Positions 51,722-61,141 of a stretch of DNA of 64,000 nucleotides are shown here, piece after piece. The stretch covers positions 1 through 64,000 of the forward strand of contig JAZMZV010000111.1 in assembly GCA_045586185.1 (NCBI GenBank). The letters are read 5' to 3'. The translations under genes were made by a program, and so were the position numbers. Each line of letters starts with the position of its first letter. Within the stretch, counting starts at the first letter, position 1. Origin of the DNA: RUG11551 sp045586185. GTDB taxonomy: Bacteria; Planctomycetota; Planctomycetia; Pirellulales; Thermoguttaceae. The notes under the pieces are model-generated. The model worked only from the letters and a program-made list of their open reading frames with translations. It was not told the origin of the DNA and searched no databases.

Positions 51722-52717
51722 ATGAGAATAGGAAACGTTCAACTTGAAACGCCGTTGATTCAGGCTCCCATGGCGGGGTTTAGCGGCTATGCGTTTCGGG
51801 AAATAATTCGTCTGTGCGGCGGGTGCGGACTGACGACGACCGAAATGGTCAACGCCCGCAGTTTTATTCAGATTGAAAAGAATCTGCGTCATTCCCCGCC
51901 CCGGCTGTGGGGAATCCCAACGGAAACGCGGCCGGTCGCCGTTCAGATTTGGGACAACGTCCCGGAGAATCTGGCGGAAGTCGGGCGGGTTCTGGCGCAA
52001 ATCTGGAACGTCTCTATTGTCGACATCAACTTTGGCTGTCCGTCGCCGACGGTGGCGCAGCGGTCTCAAAGCGGTTCCTATTTGCTCGATTTCCCCGATC
52101 AGGTTGAAAAGATAGTTCGATTGACGGTAGACGCGTGCGCTCCAACGCCTGTTACAGTGAAAATGCGGCTGGGAACGAAGCCGAACCGGATTACCGCCTG
52201 CGAGGTCGCTCAGGCGGCGGAATCGGCGGGCGCAGCGGCGGTTTACGTTCACGGCCGGACGGCGGCGCAGGGCTATTCCGGAACGGCGAACTGGGACGAA
52301 ATCGCAAAAGTCAAAGCCGTTTTGAAGAAAATCCCTCTGGTCGGCAACGGCGATATCAGAACGGTCGACGACGCGCTCAACCGTCTGAACAACTATCCTG
52401 TTGACGGCATTATGATCGGTCGCGGGTGCCTGGGAAAGCCCTGGATTTTCCGCGACATCGCCCTCGCGCTGGGATTAACGGTCAAGTCGGAAATAACCGA
52501 TTCCAACCGTCTGGAACTGGTGCGTCGCCATTATGAATTGACAAGCGAATCGCTCAACGAACGCGACGCCGTTGTCAACATGAGAAAAATCGTCTGCCGA
52601 TACTCCGACGGTCTGCCGAACGCCTGCGAATTCCGAAATTCTATTGCCAAAGTCGAAACGAAATCCGAATTCCTGTCCCTTTGCGAGCAGTTCTTTACCG
52701 GAACGCAGAACGAATAG
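51722..52717 (+). CDS. dus: tRNA-dihydrouridine synthase
   Basis: A 331-residue FMN enzyme that reduces uridine to dihydrouridine in tRNA D-loops. Landmarks: TPLIQAPMAGFSGYAFREI near residues 10-28 (FMN entry), VDINFGCPSPTVAQ near 101-114 holding the catalytic Cys, VTVKMRLGT near 140, VYVHGRTAAQGYSG near 172-185, and VGNGDIRTVDDAL with IMIGRGCLGKPWIF. It best fits the DusB group. It begins only 13 bases after the restriction-enzyme gene, so it may be read from the same transcript even though it is an ordinary chromosomal gene. Confidence 0.93.
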   Translation: MRIGNVQLETPLIQAPMAGFSGYAFREIIRLCGGCGLTTTEMVNARSFIQIEKNLRHSPPRLWGIPTETRPVAVQIWDNVPENLAEVGRVLAQIWNVSIVDINFGCPSPTVAQRSQSGSYLLDFPDQVEKIVRLTVDACAPTPVTVKMRLGTKPNRITACEVAQAAESAGAAAVYVHGRTAAQGYSGTANWDEIAKVKAVLKKIPLVGNGDIRTVDDALNRLNNYPVDGIMIGRGCLGKPWIFRDIALALGLTVKSEITDSNRLELVRRHYELTSESLNERDAVVNMRKIVCRYSDGLPNACEFRNSIAKVETKSEFLSLCEQFFTGTQNE

Positions 52718-52730
52718 GGTTACAGGGGAA

Positions 52731-53735
52731 TTAGTCTATGTAAAATTCCTTTATAAATAAAACAGATTTTTCACTTCCTTGCGCCGCGGCGTTACGAAGC
52801 CATTTCAAGGCTTCTGTATAGTCTTTTTCCACGCCTACGCCATTGTAATAAAGCACGCCAAGATTGTGCTGCGCTTCCAGGTCGCCCTGCTCAGCCGCTT
52901 TGCGAAGCAATCTCACAGCCTCGGCGTCATCCTGAGCAACGCCTTTGCCTGTTAAATAGCAAAGAGCCAGACAGTATTGCGCTTCTGGATAGCCTTGTTC
53001 TGCCGCTTTGCGAAACCATTTCACCGCTTCGGCGTTATCTTGACTAACGCCTAACCCCTCTTGATAATAAAGCCCAAGACTGTATTGCGCTTCTACACAA
53101 CCCTGCTCCGCCGCTTTACGAAACCAATTTATGGCTTCCACTTTATCTTGAGCAACGCCTATGCCATAAAAATAATAAACGCCAAGATGACATTGCGCTT
53201 CTGCATGACCTTGCTCCGCCGCTTTACGATACCATTTCACGGCTTCAGCTTTATCTTGAGTAACTCCTTTGCCACTAAACAAACAAAAGCCAAGATTGCA
53301 TTGAGCGCCTGCATGACCTTGCTCCGCCGCTTTACGAAACCATTTGACGGCTTCTTCCAAATTCTTTTCAACTCCTGCGCCTTCATAATAGCGAGCAGCC
53401 AGACTAAACTGGGCTTTTACGCATCCCTGCTCTGCGGATTTGCGCCACCATTCTATTGACTTATCCAAATCTTTAGCGACCCCTTCGCCAAAATGATAGC
53501 AGTATGCGAGCCTGTGTTGAGACGGAGCGTGTCCCATTTCCGCCGCTTTCTTCCAGCAGTTAAACGCTTCCTCTTTGTTTATGGGCGTTCCGTTGTCGCC
53601 CTGAAAATAGTCGTTGCCGCGTTCGTATAAGGCTTCCGCTTCCGGGTTAGCGCCCGGCTGTTCCGCTCTCGCTCCGCAGGCAATAAAAAGAACGGCAAAC
53701 AACAGGGCGAACGCTGAGATGTTTTGAGTTGTCAT
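52731..53735 (-). CDS. Secreted Sel1-repeat protein (paralogue 1)
   Basis: A 334-residue exported protein with a signal peptide ending near ACGARAEQ; the Cys there could also serve as a lipobox, but a plain cut is likelier. It has eight Sel1-like repeats of 36 residues, each ending AAEQG followed by xAQ (KSAEQGCVKAQ, KAAEQGHAGAQ, KAAEQGYPEAQ). Sel1 arrays form curved helical scaffolds for protein contacts. The gene is a tandem duplicate of the one at 53852-54859, with which it shares an almost identical first 100 residues, while later repeats differ. Convergent with dus. Function unknown. Confidence 0.85.
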   Translation of the reverse strand: MTTQNISAFALLFAVLFIACGARAEQPGANPEAEALYERGNDYFQGDNGTPINKEEAFNCWKKAAEMGHAPSQHRLAYCYHFGEGVAKDLDKSIEWWRKSAEQGCVKAQFSLAARYYEGAGVEKNLEEAVKWFRKAAEQGHAGAQCNLGFCLFSGKGVTQDKAEAVKWYRKAAEQGHAEAQCHLGVYYFYGIGVAQDKVEAINWFRKAAEQGCVEAQYSLGLYYQEGLGVSQDNAEAVKWFRKAAEQGYPEAQYCLALCYLTGKGVAQDDAEAVRLLRKAAEQGDLEAQHNLGVLYYNGVGVEKDYTEALKWLRNAAAQGSEKSVLFIKEFYID

Positions 53736-53851
53736 GATTTCGGTTTCTTGTTTTATGTTGGATTACGCAATTCTATAAAACTACCAATTATTATATTTGT
53801 TCTCTCCCGGTTTGCAAGATGTAAGATACAGACAACGACAGACGGACTGGA

Positions 53852-54859
53852 TTAATCTATGTAAAACGCTTTTATAGCGTTCCGGGCGTCTTCGTCTCCC
53901 TGATCCGCCGCTTTGCGAAGCCATTTCAAGCCTTCTGCTTTATCTTGAGTTACGCCGCAACCCTTGGTATAACAAATGCCAAGATTGTATTGAGCTTGCG
54001 CGTTTCCCTGCTCAGCCGCTTTGCGAAACCATTTTACACCTTCGGTATAATCTTGATCAACGCCAATACCCATACAATAACATGCGCCAAGACTCGCTTG
54101 TGATTCAGCATCTCCCTGATCCGCCGCTTTGCGGAACCATTTCACCGCTTCGGCTTTATCTTGACCAACGCCTAAACCTTCAAGATAATGAATGCCAAGA
54201 TTGTGTTGAGCTTGAACTTCTCCCTGATCCGCAGCGCTGCGATACCATTTTACAGCTTCTTCATCGTTCTTTTCAACGCCTGCTCCCTGATTATAACAAA
54301 AGCCCAAACCCAATTGTGCTTTCATATTTCCTTGCTCAGCTGCTATACGGTACCATTTCACGGCTTCTGCTTTATCTTGAGTAACGCCAAAACCCTTAGA
54401 ATAACACACAGCCAGATTGAATTGTGATTCTGCGTCTCCTTGTTCAGCTGCTTTGCGATACCATTTTACGGCTTCCTCAAAATTCTTTTCAACTCCTGCG
54501 CCAACATAATAGCAAGTAGCCAGATTAAATTGCGCTTTTACGCATCCCTGCTCTGCGGATTTGCGCCACCATTCTATTGCTTTTTCCAGATCTTGAGCGA
54601 CCCCTTCGCCAAAATGATAGCAGTATGCAAGCCTGTGTTGAGACGGAGCGTGTCCCATTTCCGCCGCTTTCTTCCAGCAGTTAAACGCTTCCTCTTTGTT
54701 TATGGGCGTTCCGTTGTCGCCCTGAAAATAGTCGTTGCCGCGTTCGTATAAGGCTTCCGCTTCCGGGTTGGCGCCCAGCTGTTCCGCTCTCGCTCCACAG
54801 GCGATAAAAAGAACGGCAAACAACAGGGCAAACGTTGAGATGTTTCGAGTTAGGGTCAT
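53852..54859 (-). CDS. Secreted Sel1-repeat protein (paralogue 2)
   Basis: A 335-residue exported protein; the ATG at 54857-54859 is supported by GGAGG 8-12 bases upstream, the matching start of paralogue 1, and the promoter at 54899-54927. The signal peptide (STFALLFAVLFIACGARA) is followed by eight 36-residue Sel1 repeats (KAAEQGDAESQ, IAAEQGNMKAQ, SAADQGEVQAQ, KAADQGDEDA). The first two repeats are nearly identical to those of paralogue 1 at both protein and DNA level, while the rest have diverged, which suggests recent gene conversion of the 5' part or diversification of the binding surface. The two genes lie 116 bases apart on one strand. Confidence 0.87.
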   Translation of the reverse strand: MTLTRNISTFALLFAVLFIACGARAEQLGANPEAEALYERGNDYFQGDNGTPINKEEAFNCWKKAAEMGHAPSQHRLAYCYHFGEGVAQDLEKAIEWWRKSAEQGCVKAQFNLATCYYVGAGVEKNFEEAVKWYRKAAEQGDAESQFNLAVCYSKGFGVTQDKAEAVKWYRIAAEQGNMKAQLGLGFCYNQGAGVEKNDEEAVKWYRSAADQGEVQAQHNLGIHYLEGLGVGQDKAEAVKWFRKAADQGDAESQASLGACYCMGIGVDQDYTEGVKWFRKAAEQGNAQAQYNLGICYTKGCGVTQDKAEGLKWLRKAADQGDEDARNAIKAFYID

Positions 54860-54898
54860 GGTTTTAATCCTCCGTGAACTTTTGAATGGAATACAATA

Positions 54899-54927
54899 AT
54901 TATATATTTTTTCGCGGCGTGGAGCAA
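54899..54927 (-). promoter_or_regulatory. Predicted promoter of the Sel1 gene pair
   Basis: On the minus strand TTGCTC (54927-54922) and a perfect TATAAT (54904-54899) are 17 bases apart, 40 bases before the ATG at 54859. Confidence 0.65.
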
Positions 54928-54951
54928 GAGGGAAATGGGGGGGCGGGTTCC

Positions 54952-55015
54952 TCATAGCTTTAGCTGTGAGGAACGACTTATAATCAAAATCGTAGCCCAC
55001 GCCTTTAGGCGTGGG
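54952..55015. repeat. Two intergenic hairpins
   Basis: GTTCCTCATAGC..TGTGAGGAAC near 54949-54975 and CCCACGCCTTTAGGCGTGGG near 54997-55015 stand side by side, a further double-hairpin unit similar in plan to 6101-6150 but with other stem sequences. Confidence 0.65.
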
Positions 55016-55038
55016 ATTAAATACGGCATAAAAGAATA

Positions 55039-56172
55039 GGCAATTGATTGTTTTTTGGACTAAAAAAAGGTGGAAATTTAACTATAAATCGGGTATTATA
55101 AAATTCCCGTCGGTCGGTGTCGCTTCGCTGAATTTGGAAGCGGACGAAGTGAGGAAATTTTTTAACGAAGTGTTAAGAAAAATTTCCGAACGATGTCCGA
55201 TAAAATTCCAGCGAAGCAAAACCGCAAAGGGAATTTTTATTCCCGTTGGGAGGTTGAGCTGAGCGGAGGATCATCTTCGCCTGGGAGTTCAGGAACAAAA
55301 TCCGACATAAACGCCACGAGTTGTTCAAATATTAATTCGAACCTGTGATTATATCGGAATTCCAGTTCCTTTAAATAAAGGGGAAAATGTTTCGGTGAAA
55401 TTCCATGGTGTTTGAATAGTCGTTCCTTTGCCCACGACCAAAAGCCTTCCAAACCATTGATGTGAACTTTTCCATCAACGAACTTGGATGAGTGATCCAC
55501 GTTTAAATGACGATAGCCGCAAAACATTAAACTGTCGTAAGCTTTGTATTTATCGGTATATACAATGCTTCCACGACGAACTTTTTTGACCGTAATGCCA
55601 AGCAGCGTTTCTGCCTGGACGTTAGGAACAACCTCAACGTGAACCTTTCCTTCACGCGTCAGAATTCCAAAAACAGGAACCTTACCAGCAGCTCCACGAC
55701 CTCGATTTCCTTTCCGGCGTCCGCCGAAGTAGGACTCATCCAGTTCAATTTCGCCGGACATGAGGATTTTATTCGCGTCAGCCGCATGGCAAAAGATCGC
55801 GTGTCGAATAACCATAACAGCCTTCCAGACTGTCTTGTATGGCAGTTCGAGTTGGGTTGCAATTTTCCTTGTGGATAGTTCCAGCTCGAATAATTTCACA
55901 ATCCGCAGCCAGTCGTCCATTGGAAAATTGACTTTATTCCACCATCGACCGGTTAGGTCATGATAGGTCATTTTGCAGCGTTGACAACGGCGGCGACCAT
56001 CGGTCAATTTCCAAAATTTTCGTGAACCGCAATAGGGGCAAAAACGTTGTTGGTTTTTGAAGCAAAATCCCAACACATATTTCCTTGCCGCATTTTCGGT
56101 TTTAATCAGCAATTCATAGGACTTGAAGTTCATATAAGTATTATACATCAGTCCAGAATTGGGTCAATTACC
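55039..56172 (-). mobile_element. IS1595-family insertion sequence
   Basis: About 1134 bp around the transposase gene. The ends carry imperfect inverted repeats: AATTGATTGTTTTTTGGACT at 55042-55061 and, on the opposite strand, AATTGACCCAATTCTGGACT at 56169-56150, matching at 14 of 20, with GG just outside each. The flanking octamers AAAGAATA and AAATATTA agree at 6 of 8, which could be a decayed 8-bp target duplication as expected for this family. The exact ends are inferred by eye. Confidence 0.7.
55237..56133 (-). CDS. IS1595-family transposase
   Basis: A protein of about 298 residues. An N-terminal zinc ribbon (CPYCGSRKFW, then CQRCKMTYHD) is followed by a helix-turn-helix region (ELSTRKIATQLELPYKTVW). 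The ISXO2-like catalytic domain comes next: GEIELDESYFGGRRKGNRGRG with the first acidic residue, GSIVYTDKYKAYDSL with the second, and HINGLEGFWSWAKERL with the Asn/Glu of the last motif. All catalytic parts are present, so it may be active. The ATG at 56131-56133 or the one five codons earlier (56148) could be used. Only one copy is in the window. Confidence 0.9.
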   Translation of the reverse strand: MNFKSYELLIKTENAARKYVLGFCFKNQQRFCPYCGSRKFWKLTDGRRRCQRCKMTYHDLTGRWWNKVNFPMDDWLRIVKLFELELSTRKIATQLELPYKTVWKAVMVIRHAIFCHAADANKILMSGEIELDESYFGGRRKGNRGRGAAGKVPVFGILTREGKVHVEVVPNVQAETLLGITVKKVRRGSIVYTDKYKAYDSLMFCGYRHLNVDHSSKFVDGKVHINGLEGFWSWAKERLFKHHGISPKHFPLYLKELEFRYNHRFELIFEQLVAFMSDFVPELPGEDDPPLSSTSQRE

Positions 56173-56216
56173 AAATATTAACATCAACAGGCTATTTAGC
56201 ATTTAACTTTTTCAAC

Positions 56217-57188
56217 ATGAATATGAATTGTATTGTTAAGTACAAATTGTTATTAATACCAGGCTTTCTTCTCGTTTTAGGATTGACTGGACTTTTAGTT
56301 TGTCATCAATTAAATTTCTTGAATAACAACAGTGTAACAATTCGTCTCGAATCGGATTCGTCTGGACATCTGAGGAAAATGTATATAAACGGTAAAGAAT
56401 ACATTGATCATAAACTTGGATTTCAGGATATGCAGGCGCTCCATAAAAGACTGTATGCCAAAATGTACGCGCAAAGAATGGAATGGAAGCCTTTCCGTAT
56501 GCGAGAACTTCCATGGGGGACGCCAGACATTATTATTTTAATGGATGGTCAATTGAAATTTAAATATCTATGGAATGTTATCGCGTGTTTTACGGAATAC
56601 GTACCGCCCCATGAGTGTTTGAAAATTCCTTTTGATAAATCAAGAATTATCATAAAGAATGAAAAAGACGACAAATTCATTTGCGATCTATATGAAAAGT
56701 TATATTATATGCGAACAATTGAACCAGCTTATATTTTCAAGTTATCATTAATGTCAGAAGGTCAAGAAACCGACGATTCCATATTACTGCCTATATTGGT
56801 CAAACCCGAAGTAGTTGACATCCACGATGAATATTTCAAAACGGATTGGTTTATTTGCGATTTGATATCGTCTCCAACCCAACCATTATTTATCACAACA
56901 GATGATCTTGGGAATATCATTAGCCATCACTCAGAAACGCCGGTCGAATTTTGGCAAAGGTTCAGTAAACGTTTACCTTCAAAACCTACCGCGCCCTATT
57001 GCGACAGATGCGATATGTTAGTCACCTGTGATTCAAAGATTGATTGTAAAGCGTTTATTTCATTTTTTGAATCTGCGCGTTATGTTCCAGCACAAAAGAC
57101 AAATACTTTTGATTTCATTAATATACTTGTTCTTTTTTATCCGAACGAAAAAAATGATAAAGAATGTATTAGTCGGAATTACCAGTAA
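56217..57188 (+). CDS. Membrane-anchored protein of unknown function
   Basis: A 323-residue protein with an N-terminal membrane anchor (LLLIPGFLLVLGLTGLLVCH), so the rest faces outward or periplasmic. The start of the soluble part (VTIRLESDSSGHLRKMYINGKEYIDH) resembles the periplasmic piece of ExbD-type proteins, but the remainder (about 260 residues) is unlike them and holds CDRCDMLVTCDSKIDC near the C-terminus. No family can be named. It sits between the IS element and the RHS fragment and is AT-rich like the tip that follows; it could be an immunity protein left from an earlier RHS tip, which is inference from position only. Confidence 0.6.
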   Translation: MNMNCIVKYKLLLIPGFLLVLGLTGLLVCHQLNFLNNNSVTIRLESDSSGHLRKMYINGKEYIDHKLGFQDMQALHKRLYAKMYAQRMEWKPFRMRELPWGTPDIIILMDGQLKFKYLWNVIACFTEYVPPHECLKIPFDKSRIIIKNEKDDKFICDLYEKLYYMRTIEPAYIFKLSLMSEGQETDDSILLPILVKPEVVDIHDEYFKTDWFICDLISSPTQPLFITTDDLGNIISHHSETPVEFWQRFSKRLPSKPTAPYCDRCDMLVTCDSKIDCKAFISFFESARYVPAQKTNTFDFINILVLFYPNEKNDKECISRNYQ

Positions 57189-57329
57189 ATTGTCCAATGC
57201 AAACGAATAATTCAGTAATTCCTCCTATTGGGGGGCTGATAAACCTACTTATATGAACATGAAGTTCTATGTAATGCAAAAAATATTCAAAGAATCGACA
57301 ATGATAATAATGTTTATACGTACGATACA

Positions 57330-59423
57330 ATGAATCGTCTTGATACAATGTCGTTTACGTTCGACGGACAGACTGCGCTGTTTGATTACGCCTACGATTT
57401 AGTAGGACGACAGACGCAGTCCGCCTTGACGTTAAATAACGTTGCTGACAGAACGGTTAATATCGAATACGACTATTTAGGACGTGCTATTTCCGCCGAA
57501 CTGACCGGAAATGCGTTAAATGATATTTTAGCTGAGTTTGATTATAACGCCGTTGGCGCTTTAACTAATGTTAATCGTTACGAATGGGACGATAACGACG
57601 ATTTATACGAACTAATTGCCAAATCGAATATTCAGTACAACGCCAGAAATCAGATTACGTCTATTAACCATCAAGATTCAAACAATAACAATATCGTTAC
57701 TCACGGCTATTTATACAACGCTGACGGGAACATTTCGCAGTATACGAATTCTATTGACGGTTCCGTTCTGTACGATTACGATTTCTTAGGTCAACTTACC
57801 GGCGCGGACTATTCCAACTTGTTGATTCACGATGAATCGTATCAGTACGACCTCAACGGGAACCGGGAACTCGTAACCAACGCCAATGGGGATTTAGTCG
57901 TTTATTCAACGGGCACGAATAACGAACTGACCAGCGACGGCGCGTATACTTACGCCTACGACGCCGAAGGAAATAGAATAAGTAAAACCAACGCCGCCGG
58001 AACGGAACGTGAACTGTATACTTGGGATTATAGAAACCGCCTTTCCAGCGTTACAAAACAAACGTATGATTCCGTATCGGAAACTTGGCAAACCGTTCAA
58101 ATCGTTGAATACGCCTACGACTACAACAACGTTTTAATTCGCAAGGTTTTAGACGCCAACGGCGACGGAGTCTCCGACAGCAAGACTATTTTCCTACCGG
58201 AGAATTACCAAACGGCAGTTCAGCTTGACGACGCCGATTTAAGCGATTCTACCTACGAAACCGTTTCTCATCGTTACCTCTGGACGCCGGGACAACAAGA
58301 CAAACTCCTGGCTGACGTAACGCCAACTGAAACCCTCTGGACGCTGAGCGACCATCTCGGCACAATCCGCGACATAATCCAGCAAACCCCAACCGGCTTA
58401 ATCCAAAAAGCCCACGTTATCTACGACGCCTACGGCAACGTTTTGAGCTGCAAAGACGCCAACGGAACGGATATAGAATCTCCCGTCCTCTTCGGCTTTA
58501 CCGGAAAATACTTCGACGCTGACACGCAATTGCAGAACAACGTCAACCGCTGGTACGACGCCACCACCGGTCGCTGGCTCTCCACCGACCCCATCGGCTT
58601 TAATGGTAACGATACAAACCTGTATCGGTACGTGGGGAACAAAATTACCCAATTTATTGATTACTTAGGTTATAAATCATGTAGATGTGAGCAACTTTTG
58701 GAACAATTTGTTAAATCGGAACAATTTCAATTCGATTTATACTTAGCTGGTAAAAAAGACTCTTATTTTTTATCAAATGGTAATAAAATTTATTTTCTTC
58801 GCGAGAAGGATTTACCTGATTATTTACGTGACGATAAACTAAAAAGAAATTATCAAATTGATGAGTCGTATCAATTGTCGCAAAATGTTAAGCGATGGGA
58901 TAGAACACGGAATAGCAAGATAAATTTTAAAGATTTGTTTTCAAGAAAACAATATACTATAAGAATTTCTTGTGGTGATTGTTTATCATCTCATGGTGCA
59001 ATTGCAAGCGTACAATGTAAAGGTAATGGGTTAAGAAATATATGCTTATCTAAAAACAGACTAGAAAACGTTAATCCCAAAACTTTTAATTTAATATTAC
59101 TTCATGAAATTGCTCATTTAATTACTAAACCAGATTATATCTGTAAGAGTAAGCCAACTATAAATGAATGTTTAGCTGCTGAATCAGAGGCGCATGCTTA
59201 TGCCTATGATACAGTTATGTTATATAATCCTGATGTAATTACCGAAGTACCAAATGATATTTCTACACTTTTTTTAATGAGAGAGATGTTTATCAAATAT
59301 GCTGCCTATTTGTCATGTAAATACTTAGGAGTAAAAGATAATCCATGTTCTAATCGCGAAAAATTATCTCCCTATGAGGTCAAAGTATGCGATTATCTCG
59401 ATACTTTAGCACCTAAGAATTAA
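57330..59423 (+). CDS. 5'-truncated RHS-repeat protein with C-terminal zincin-like tip
   Basis: The frame is open from 57243 (after a TAA at 57240) and encodes RHS/YD repeats at once (YTYDTMNRLDTMSF, FDYAYDLVGRQTQ), with no signal peptide or N-terminal domain, so this is the end of a once larger protein. The RHS-associated core closes with TGRWLSTDPIGF (Asp at residue 420) and NLYRYVGNKITQFIDYLGY near 446. After that point the DNA becomes abruptly AT-richer. The 250-residue tip is unrelated to RHS: it holds LLHEIAHLI (HExxH, residues 592-596) and AAESEAHAYAYD near 616-627, the layout of a zinc metallopeptidase, and about eleven Cys. Expression without the lost front part is uncertain; the ATG at 57330 is only the first Met. 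Confidence 0.85.
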   Translation: MNRLDTMSFTFDGQTALFDYAYDLVGRQTQSALTLNNVADRTVNIEYDYLGRAISAELTGNALNDILAEFDYNAVGALTNVNRYEWDDNDDLYELIAKSNIQYNARNQITSINHQDSNNNNIVTHGYLYNADGNISQYTNSIDGSVLYDYDFLGQLTGADYSNLLIHDESYQYDLNGNRELVTNANGDLVVYSTGTNNELTSDGAYTYAYDAEGNRISKTNAAGTERELYTWDYRNRLSSVTKQTYDSVSETWQTVQIVEYAYDYNNVLIRKVLDANGDGVSDSKTIFLPENYQTAVQLDDADLSDSTYETVSHRYLWTPGQQDKLLADVTPTETLWTLSDHLGTIRDIIQQTPTGLIQKAHVIYDAYGNVLSCKDANGTDIESPVLFGFTGKYFDADTQLQNNVNRWYDATTGRWLSTDPIGFNGNDTNLYRYVGNKITQFIDYLGYKSCRCEQLLEQFVKSEQFQFDLYLAGKKDSYFLSNGNKIYFLREKDLPDYLRDDKLKRNYQIDESYQLSQNVKRWDRTRNSKINFKDLFSRKQYTIRISCGDCLSSHGAIASVQCKGNGLRNICLSKNRLENVNPKTFNLILLHEIAHLITKPDYICKSKPTINECLAAESEAHAYAYDTVMLYNPDVITEVPNDISTLFLMREMFIKYAAYLSCKYLGVKDNPCSNREKLSPYEVKVCDYLDTLAPKN

Positions 59424-59449
59424 GAAATGTTTCAGGATTAGAATTCATC

Positions 59450-61141
59450 ATGAATGCGTCTCAATTTGTCTTTCGATTTTTAACTGCGCTGTTTTCAGCC
59501 GTTATATCGTTGTTTTCATCGGCGTTTGCAAATGAACCGCTTTCGCCGATGGAATTGTGCAAAGAGACGTTTTACAGCTCGTCAGGGCAAATGTCTGCAA
59601 GTGAATTATACGATTTTGGGGAATCGTTTGATTCTGACTCGGATCGTGAAAAGTATTTAAATTTCTGGGCAAAGTCGGAGACGTTTTGTCAGAAAGCGGT
59701 TTTAATCAAACTCTTTTACCATCCCGTTTTTCGATACAACTATCCAGAACTGTTCAAACAGCGTCAATGTATAATTCAAATCATAAATGAATTAAAAAGA
59801 AAGACCCAGTTTGACATTACAGATTTTTATATTTTGAATCAGCTTTGTCATCTGGAGCCGGATGTATTAAAACCTGAGCTGTTGAGCCTGGCAAGAAAAA
59901 TTGGAAATATTCCAACAGTTTGGGAGTATAAAAAGAGCCAGTTTGAACTGGAATTTCTTTTTAAACATAGCGTCCTGACGGATCAATATTTTTCCGAATT
60001 CTTTGGTTACGACTGGATTGAGAGCGATTGCTTACCCAGTTGGCTGGGAGAATTGCATTGCATTTCCGCTTTAGGCTCCGACGTTTCAGATGAAGTTATT
60101 GTCAGGGAAATTCGCAAATTGGAAGAGTTGTTTAGTAATCTTAAAAAGAATTACGCCCTGTGGACAGCTGCCAGAGCGAATGAACTCGGGCAGGAAAACG
60201 AAGCTGTCTGGAATGAGTATTGCTATGTTTATGACGGTATATCGCAAATCCTACGTTCCCTGCGCTATTGTGGAAAGAGAAGTTCTCAAGCGCTGCCGAT
60301 TTTGTATAACATACTTGATTATCAAAAATCTACCGAGAAACATCATATTTGTTCTCTTCTTGATAAATATGAAATTGCAATGACAATTATTTCAATCAAT
60401 CCAGACGATCAAATAGCAATAGCTTGGATATTTCCGTTCTGTCTGGAAAGTAATTATAAGCAATTGACAGAGTCTGATTTTCAACTCTATGATTTTCTTT
60501 GCTGTTTGCCATTCTCAGATTATCGTGGAGAACTTTTGAATAATAAATTATTCTGTCGTAAATTAGAGCAACTTCGGAGAGATAATAAAATTTCTTTTTC
60601 CGATTATGTTCGTTTTTTTAGTTATTCGTGTATTACATCAGAGCAATATACAATAATCAGTTGTCAGATTATAAAATTCTATAAGAATGATCTACGTGGC
60701 ATTTCACCTTTTGTTATTACAGATTTCTTTATAAGTCAACGTCAACGACTGAACGTAAAATCGGATTTAATGAAAATTCTTGAATATTATTGGGATCATA
60801 ATATATCAATGCCAGATAATGTAATAATCACAAAGGAAATCATATCTTCTGTTGAAGAATATCCGGATTTGGTTTTAATAGATTTATGCATTCAGTCTTG
60901 TTTGTCCTTTTTTACACCAGAAGAAGTTGTGAATTATCTAATAAACCATCTCGATAAAAAGAACGCGGAGTTATTATTAAGTCGATTTAAAATACAAATA
61001 CAATCCGGGATTGGCAATTATGACTTGTTACCTATAACATTTAATAAAAAAGGAACGCTTCAACTTTTTTACAAGAGACTTGAAAAATATCCTAAAAACA
61101 CACCTGAATATATTTTATTTAAAGATTTCTTAGAACAATGA
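59450..61141 (+). CDS. Secreted helical protein following the RHS tip (candidate immunity partner)
   Basis: A 563-residue protein with a signal peptide (FRFLTALFSAVISLFSSAFANEP). The rest appears all-helical in HEAT-like style (KAVLIKLFYHPVFRYNYPEL, FYILNQLCHLEPDVLKPELL, PVVITDFF-type stretches) with many Cys, and no enzyme motif. It starts 26 bases after the RHS stop and has the same AT-rich composition as the tip, so the two were probably acquired and are transcribed together. In polymorphic-toxin loci the gene directly after a toxin tip is its immunity gene; here the export signal would place protection outside the cytoplasm. The family is not recognised, and the role is inference from position. 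Confidence 0.65.
   Translation: MNASQFVFRFLTALFSAVISLFSSAFANEPLSPMELCKETFYSSSGQMSASELYDFGESFDSDSDREKYLNFWAKSETFCQKAVLIKLFYHPVFRYNYPELFKQRQCIIQIINELKRKTQFDITDFYILNQLCHLEPDVLKPELLSLARKIGNIPTVWEYKKSQFELEFLFKHSVLTDQYFSEFFGYDWIESDCLPSWLGELHCISALGSDVSDEVIVREIRKLEELFSNLKKNYALWTAARANELGQENEAVWNEYCYVYDGISQILRSLRYCGKRSSQALPILYNILDYQKSTEKHHICSLLDKYEIAMTIISINPDDQIAIAWIFPFCLESNYKQLTESDFQLYDFLCCLPFSDYRGELLNNKLFCRKLEQLRRDNKISFSDYVRFFSYSCITSEQYTIISCQIIKFYKNDLRGISPFVITDFFISQRQRLNVKSDLMKILEYYWDHNISMPDNVIITKEIISSVEEYPDLVLIDLCIQSCLSFFTPEEVVNYLINHLDKKNAELLLSRFKIQIQSGIGNYDLLPITFNKKGTLQLFYKRLEKYPKNTPEYILFKDFLEQ

Noticed and set aside
55044..55262. 72-codon plus-strand frame at the IS edge
   Set aside because: It spans the IS inverted repeat and the noncoding 3' end of the transposase; no family or start signal.
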